A stretch of DNA of 17,410 nucleotides from an uncultured Sphingomonadaceae bacterium (GTDB lineage Bacteria; Pseudomonadota; Alphaproteobacteria; Sphingomonadales; Sphingomonadaceae). The DNA lies in contig CALKXX010000138.1 of the NCBI GenBank assembly GCA_938003725.1, positions 1 through 17,410 of the forward strand. The letters run 5' to 3'. Positions 14,550-17,410 of the stretch are shown here, piece after piece. Position 1 is the first letter of the stretch. The number at the start of each line of letters is the position of its first letter. A model generated the notes under the pieces. That model saw only the letters and a program-made list of their open reading frames with translations, ran no database searches and had not been told where the DNA came from. Position numbers and translations under genes: made by a program.

Positions 14550-14954
14550 ATGAGCATGCGGCCTGATCCCATCCAACGCATCGACACGGCTTTCTTTTGG
14601 GAAGCCTGTGAACGCGGTGAATTTGTTGCGCAGAAATGTGAAAAATGTGATGTCCTATGGCATCCGCCAAGACCAATTTGTCCCACCTGTCATTCGACTG
14701 AAAAGACGACGCAAAAACTTTCTGGCAAGGGCAGGCTTTTAAGTTGGGTAAAGCAAGTGACACCCGGCGCCTTTGGTTTTCCGGAACCTCCGGTGGCCGC
14801 GCTGATCGAATTGGAAGAAGGTATCAGATTGGTTAGCAATCTTGAAGGTGTGGAAACGGACGACATCATCATAGGCATGAACGTCGCGGTAGATTTCGCT
14901 GAAACTTCGGGCGGCAAGGCTGTACCGATTTTCCGTGCGGCAGAGGCAAGCTGA
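14550..14954 (+). CDS. DUF35 zinc-ribbon/OB-fold protein, likely partner of the downstream aldolase
   Basis: This 134-aa protein has the rubredoxin-like zinc ribbon Cys30-x2-Cys33 and Cys44-x2-Cys47 (QKCEKCDVLWHPPRPICPTC), followed by an OB-fold half (GKGRLLSWVKQVTPG, PPVAALIELEEGIRLVSNL). This order is typical of DUF35 proteins that bind thiolase-superfamily enzymes. In actinobacterial steroid side-chain removal the equivalent domain is fused to a MaoC-type hydratase (ChsH2); here it stands alone. The start ATG has GGAG eight bases upstream. Its TGA overlaps the aldolase ATG (TGATG), which fits a stoichiometric complex. The family call is firm, and the partnership rests on gene order and precedent. 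Confidence 0.92.
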   Translation: MSMRPDPIQRIDTAFFWEACERGEFVAQKCEKCDVLWHPPRPICPTCHSTEKTTQKLSGKGRLLSWVKQVTPGAFGFPEPPVAALIELEEGIRLVSNLEGVETDDIIIGMNVAVDFAETSGGKAVPIFRAAEAS

Positions 14955-16111
14955 TGGTGGATAGTTTAAAACAGGCTGCGATTGTCGGTATTGGTCAGAC
15001 CGAGTTTTCCAAAAACTCCGGACGCTCGGAGCAGCAACTTGCAGCCGAGGCGATTTTGGCGGCCTGTCAGGACGCGGGCATTGATCCTGCGGATATTGAC
15101 GGCATGACTACCTTTGGCCTGGACAATAGCGATGAGATCGATGTGATGCGCTCGCTGGGGTGCAGGGATATCAACTATACAACGCGTCTGCCTCAGGGCG
15201 GCGCCGCTTCCGTGACGACGATAGTGCATGCGAAAAATGCCGTTGAGTCAGGGATGTGCGATACGTTTGTGATATGGCGGGCGATGAATGAACGCTCACA
15301 ATATCGTTTTGGTCAGCCTGCCATGTCCATCAGCCCTGATGCGCATAGCTCTACCTTTTTGGAATGGTGTTTCCCCTTCGGCGCGCAAACGCCCGCTGCT
15401 TGGGAGGCTTTGTCTTGCGGGCCGTATCTCGACAAGTTCGGAGTGACATCGGAAGATTTGGGCCGGATTGCTGTGCTTATGCGCAAACATGCGGCGACTA
15501 ATCCCGATGCGTGGTTTTACGAAAAACCGATTACGCTGGAAGACCATCAAGCAAGCCGCTGGATTATTGAGCCATGGCTGCATTTGCTCGATTGTTGTCA
15601 GGAGTCAGACGGCGGTGTGGCGCTGGTGGTCACGCGCATGGATAAGGCGCGCGACCTAAAGCAGAAGCCAGCGCGCATAATCGGTGCCGAATATTCCATG
15701 CTGTTCAATCATGAGATTATCTCTGACTTTTATGAAGGTGATTTAATTTCTCATGATATCGCTGAACGGGTGACAGAAAAACTGATCGCATCGTGCGACA
15801 TTGCGCCAAAAGACACGAATGTCGCGATGATTTATGATAATTTTACGCCGCAAATCCTGCGGCAACTAGAAGGCTTTGGCTATTGCGGGATTGGTGAAGC
15901 GAAAGACTATGTCAAAGATGGACATATGGAGCTTGATGGCAAGTCTCCGCTCAGTCCCAATGGCGGCCTGATGGGTGAGGGTTATATTCACGGTATGAAC
16001 AACATTACAGAAGGCGTGCGGCAGGTGCGCGGCACGGCGGCCAATCAAGTGAAGGACGTCGAAACGGTGTTCTTGGCATCCGGTGTGGCCGGTGCCATTA
16101 TCGGTGAGTAA
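14954..16111 (+). CDS. Thiolase-fold lipid-transfer protein, Ltp2-like side-chain aldolase
   Basis: This 385-aa thiolase-superfamily protein resembles SCP-x/lipid-transfer thiolase-like proteins. It lacks the thiolase nucleophile: where others have GGC-S/T-G, it reads PQGGAASVT (residues 80-88). The usual GGxxxxGHPxGATG loop is replaced by GGLMGEGYIHGMNNITEG. It has tyrosines at 294 (YDNFTPQ) and 344 (GEGYIHG). As I recall, the Ltp2 retro-aldolase studied with ChsH2-DUF35 uses tyrosines at these numbers, so the match supports an aldolase rather than a ketothiolase. Such enzymes cleave a tertiary beta-hydroxyacyl-CoA of a steroid side chain, releasing propionyl- or acetyl-CoA and a ketone. The gene overlaps the DUF35 stop by one base. 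Whether the substrate is a sterol, a bile acid or another branched acyl-CoA is not fixed by the sequence. Confidence 0.85.
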   Translation: MVDSLKQAAIVGIGQTEFSKNSGRSEQQLAAEAILAACQDAGIDPADIDGMTTFGLDNSDEIDVMRSLGCRDINYTTRLPQGGAASVTTIVHAKNAVESGMCDTFVIWRAMNERSQYRFGQPAMSISPDAHSSTFLEWCFPFGAQTPAAWEALSCGPYLDKFGVTSEDLGRIAVLMRKHAATNPDAWFYEKPITLEDHQASRWIIEPWLHLLDCCQESDGGVALVVTRMDKARDLKQKPARIIGAEYSMLFNHEIISDFYEGDLISHDIAERVTEKLIASCDIAPKDTNVAMIYDNFTPQILRQLEGFGYCGIGEAKDYVKDGHMELDGKSPLSPNGGLMGEGYIHGMNNITEGVRQVRGTAANQVKDVETVFLASGVAGAIIGE

Positions 16112-16126
16112 ATTCGGGAGCGGAAT

Positions 16127-16432
16127 ATGAGTGATATTATCAAGGCCGGAACAAAACTGAGCAGCGCTGTCTGTCAGACACAGATCATGGCGCTGCGCGT
16201 GCCGGCCGAGGCGCTGGAAATTACATGTGGCGGCGCCCCGATGGGCGCGGATGATGGAGGCAAGGGGGATATGGACGATAGCCTTGCCGGTGGAACCCTG
16301 GTCGGAAAGCGTTATGTTGACAAAGGCGAGACAATGGAGTTCCTCTGTACGCGCGGCGGGGATGGTACCGTTCAAGTAAACGGCATTTCGCTGGATATAA
16401 AACAGGCTAAGCAGCTTCCGTCCTCTGACTGA
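16127..16432 (+). CDS. Small cysteine-containing protein of unknown function
   Basis: I do not recognise a named family for this 101-aa protein. It is soluble, with three cysteines (Cys16 in SAVCQTQ, Cys34 in ITCGGAPM, Cys73 in FLCTRGG), glycine-rich middle residues, and a C-terminal PSSD. The CGGAPM and GKRYVD stretches look like conserved motifs, but I cannot name the family. The ATG at 16127 has GGGAGC upstream in a context nearly identical to that of the DUF35 gene. The stop shares its final A with the start of the acyl-CoA synthetase (TGATG), so it is a coupled member of the operon. Three spaced cysteines could bind a metal or act in a complex with neighbours; this is open. Confidence 0.8.
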   Translation: MSDIIKAGTKLSSAVCQTQIMALRVPAEALEITCGGAPMGADDGGKGDMDDSLAGGTLVGKRYVDKGETMEFLCTRGGDGTVQVNGISLDIKQAKQLPSSD

Positions 16433-17410
16433 TGAATATCCATCTCATTCTACAAATGGCGGCCGAAGCCATGGGCGACCGGGAGGCAATCACTGCGAAC
16501 GGCCACAGATTGACTTTTGCTGATCTGGACACGGCGGCGCGGGCTGTTGCTGCCAAATTGAAACCGGGGCAGCGGCTTGTTTATCTGGCTGAAAATCACC
16601 CAGCCATGTCGGCTGCTATTTTTGGTGCAGCTTTATTCGGCACACCATTTGTTCCAATCAACTATCGTTTGGCTTCTGCGCAGATAGATGCTCTGATGCA
16701 GCGTGTCTCGCCTGCGCTTTTAATCACCGACAATGACAAACAATATTCGGATATTGAATTGATCGGTTGCGGTGATGCGATCCGGGGCGGCGGTGGCGAC
16801 GGTGAGGCATCCAGTCAGGATGGCGCGACAGCCATTGAGTTGTTTACCAGCGGTACGACCGGTGAACCCAAATCAGCGATCTTGCGCCATTCCAACCTGA
16901 TGGCCTATATTTTTGGCAGTGTAGAGTTCATGAGCGCGGGTGAGGATGAGGCGAGCCTGATCACGGTGCCTCCATATCATATCGCCGGAATTTCGGCGGT
17001 TTTGAGCTCCACCTATGCTGGCCGCCGGATGGTGCAATTGCCGAATTTCAATGCGGAAAAGTGGATTGAACTTGCCCAAGCTGAGAATGTTACCCATGCT
17101 TTTCTGGTGCCAACCATGTTGCAACATATTGTTGAATATGTGGGCGATACCGGCGGAGAACTTGCTCTGCCCACTCTGCGTTCATTATCCTATGGCGGCG
17201 GCAAAATGCCGTTGTCGGTCATCGAAAAAGCCATGGAATTATTGCCACAGGTTAACTTCACCAATGCCTATGGCCTGACCGAAACAAGCTCTACCATCAG
17301 TCTTCTCGATCCCGATGCGCATAGAGCAGCGATTACGTCCGAAGATCCGCTTGTCCGCAGACGCCTTGGTTCTGTTGGACAGCCGTTGCCGACGGTTGAG
17401 TTACAGATAA
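16432..17410 (+). CDS. Acyl-CoA synthetase (AMP-forming), 3' end outside window
   Basis: The frame from ATG 16432 is open to the right edge, giving 326 codons of an ANL-superfamily adenylate-forming ligase. The phosphate-binding loop is TSGTTGEPK (residues 139-147) and the adenylate motif YGLTE (280-284), with PPYHIAG upstream and SYGGGKMP before it, all in family order. The C-terminal lid domain is outside the window. The start overlaps the previous stop by one base. It would activate a carboxylic acid with ATP and CoA. As the last visible member of the operon it may supply the acyl-CoA for the CoA transferase and the aldolase. The preferred acid is unknown, and a FadD-type enzyme for a steroid side chain is one option. 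No stop codon appears before the edge. Confidence 0.92.
   Translation, partial: MNIHLILQMAAEAMGDREAITANGHRLTFADLDTAARAVAAKLKPGQRLVYLAENHPAMSAAIFGAALFGTPFVPINYRLASAQIDALMQRVSPALLITDNDKQYSDIELIGCGDAIRGGGGDGEASSQDGATAIELFTSGTTGEPKSAILRHSNLMAYIFGSVEFMSAGEDEASLITVPPYHIAGISAVLSSTYAGRRMVQLPNFNAEKWIELAQAENVTHAFLVPTMLQHIVEYVGDTGGELALPTLRSLSYGGGKMPLSVIEKAMELLPQVNFTNAYGLTETSSTISLLDPDAHRAAITSEDPLVRRRLGSVGQPLPTVELQI

Noticed and set aside
14954..16111. Ordinary acetyl-CoA acetyltransferase (thiolase)
   Set aside because: The nucleophilic cysteine position reads GGAAS and the HPxGATG loop is absent, so classical thiolysis is unlikely despite the overall fold.
1..17410. Mobile elements, CRISPR arrays, tRNA or rRNA genes
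   Set aside because: No transposase, integrase, regular short direct repeats with spacers, or tRNA-like cloverleaf was seen; coding is dense and gaps are short.

Overview
The window looks like a chromosomal stretch from a sphingomonad-type alphaproteobacterium, possibly marine. The basis is the protein style: a large TonB-dependent receptor with a QDVPIAI plug start, SDR and CaiB enzymes, and moderate GC. No RNA gene, transposon, CRISPR array or phage gene is visible, so the assignment is inferred from family resemblance only.

Layout, left to right: the tail of an old yellow enzyme flavin reductase (1-516); two tandem, near-duplicate membrane-anchored type I sulfatases (589-2181, 2183-3772); a convergent SDR that closely resembles 3-alpha-hydroxysteroid dehydrogenase/carbonyl reductase (3769-4530, minus); divergent from it, an anchored protein of unknown function (4737-6446); a TonB-dependent receptor (6645-9257) closed by a strong hairpin terminator (9281-9320); an anchored metallo-beta-lactamase-fold protein with an alkylsulfatase-like dimerisation domain (9345-10760); a minus-strand pair of [2Fe-2S] ferredoxin and alpha/beta hydrolase (11985 down to 10757); and, divergent from that pair, a tight five-gene operon running off the right edge. 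That operon holds a double-domain CaiB/BaiF CoA transferase (12129-14540), a DUF35 zinc-ribbon/OB protein (14550-14954), an Ltp2-like thiolase-fold aldolase (14954-16111), a small cysteine-containing protein of unknown function (16127-16432) and an acyl-CoA synthetase cut by the window end (16432-17410).

Read together, the left half looks like an uptake and desulfation unit: an outer-membrane receptor plus anchored hydrolases from two unrelated sulfatase folds, and a dehydrogenase that could oxidise the freed hydroxyl. The right half looks like CoA-dependent side-chain shortening: CoA activation or transfer, then retro-aldol cleavage by a DUF35-partnered aldolase as in actinobacterial steroid side-chain removal. 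The best single hypothesis is catabolism of a sulfated steroid, such as a sterol sulfate or sulfated bile acid. No substrate is proven, and another sulfated or branched terpenoid would fit nearly as well.

Several intergenic regions carry GTTCG/CGAAC-type inverted repeats: a perfect 12-5-12 palindrome at 4594-4622, an AGTTCGA repeat at 540-565, and an 11-bp element (CGTTCGGARAG) found in both divergent promoter regions. These suggest shared regulation, but no regulator gene lies inside the window.
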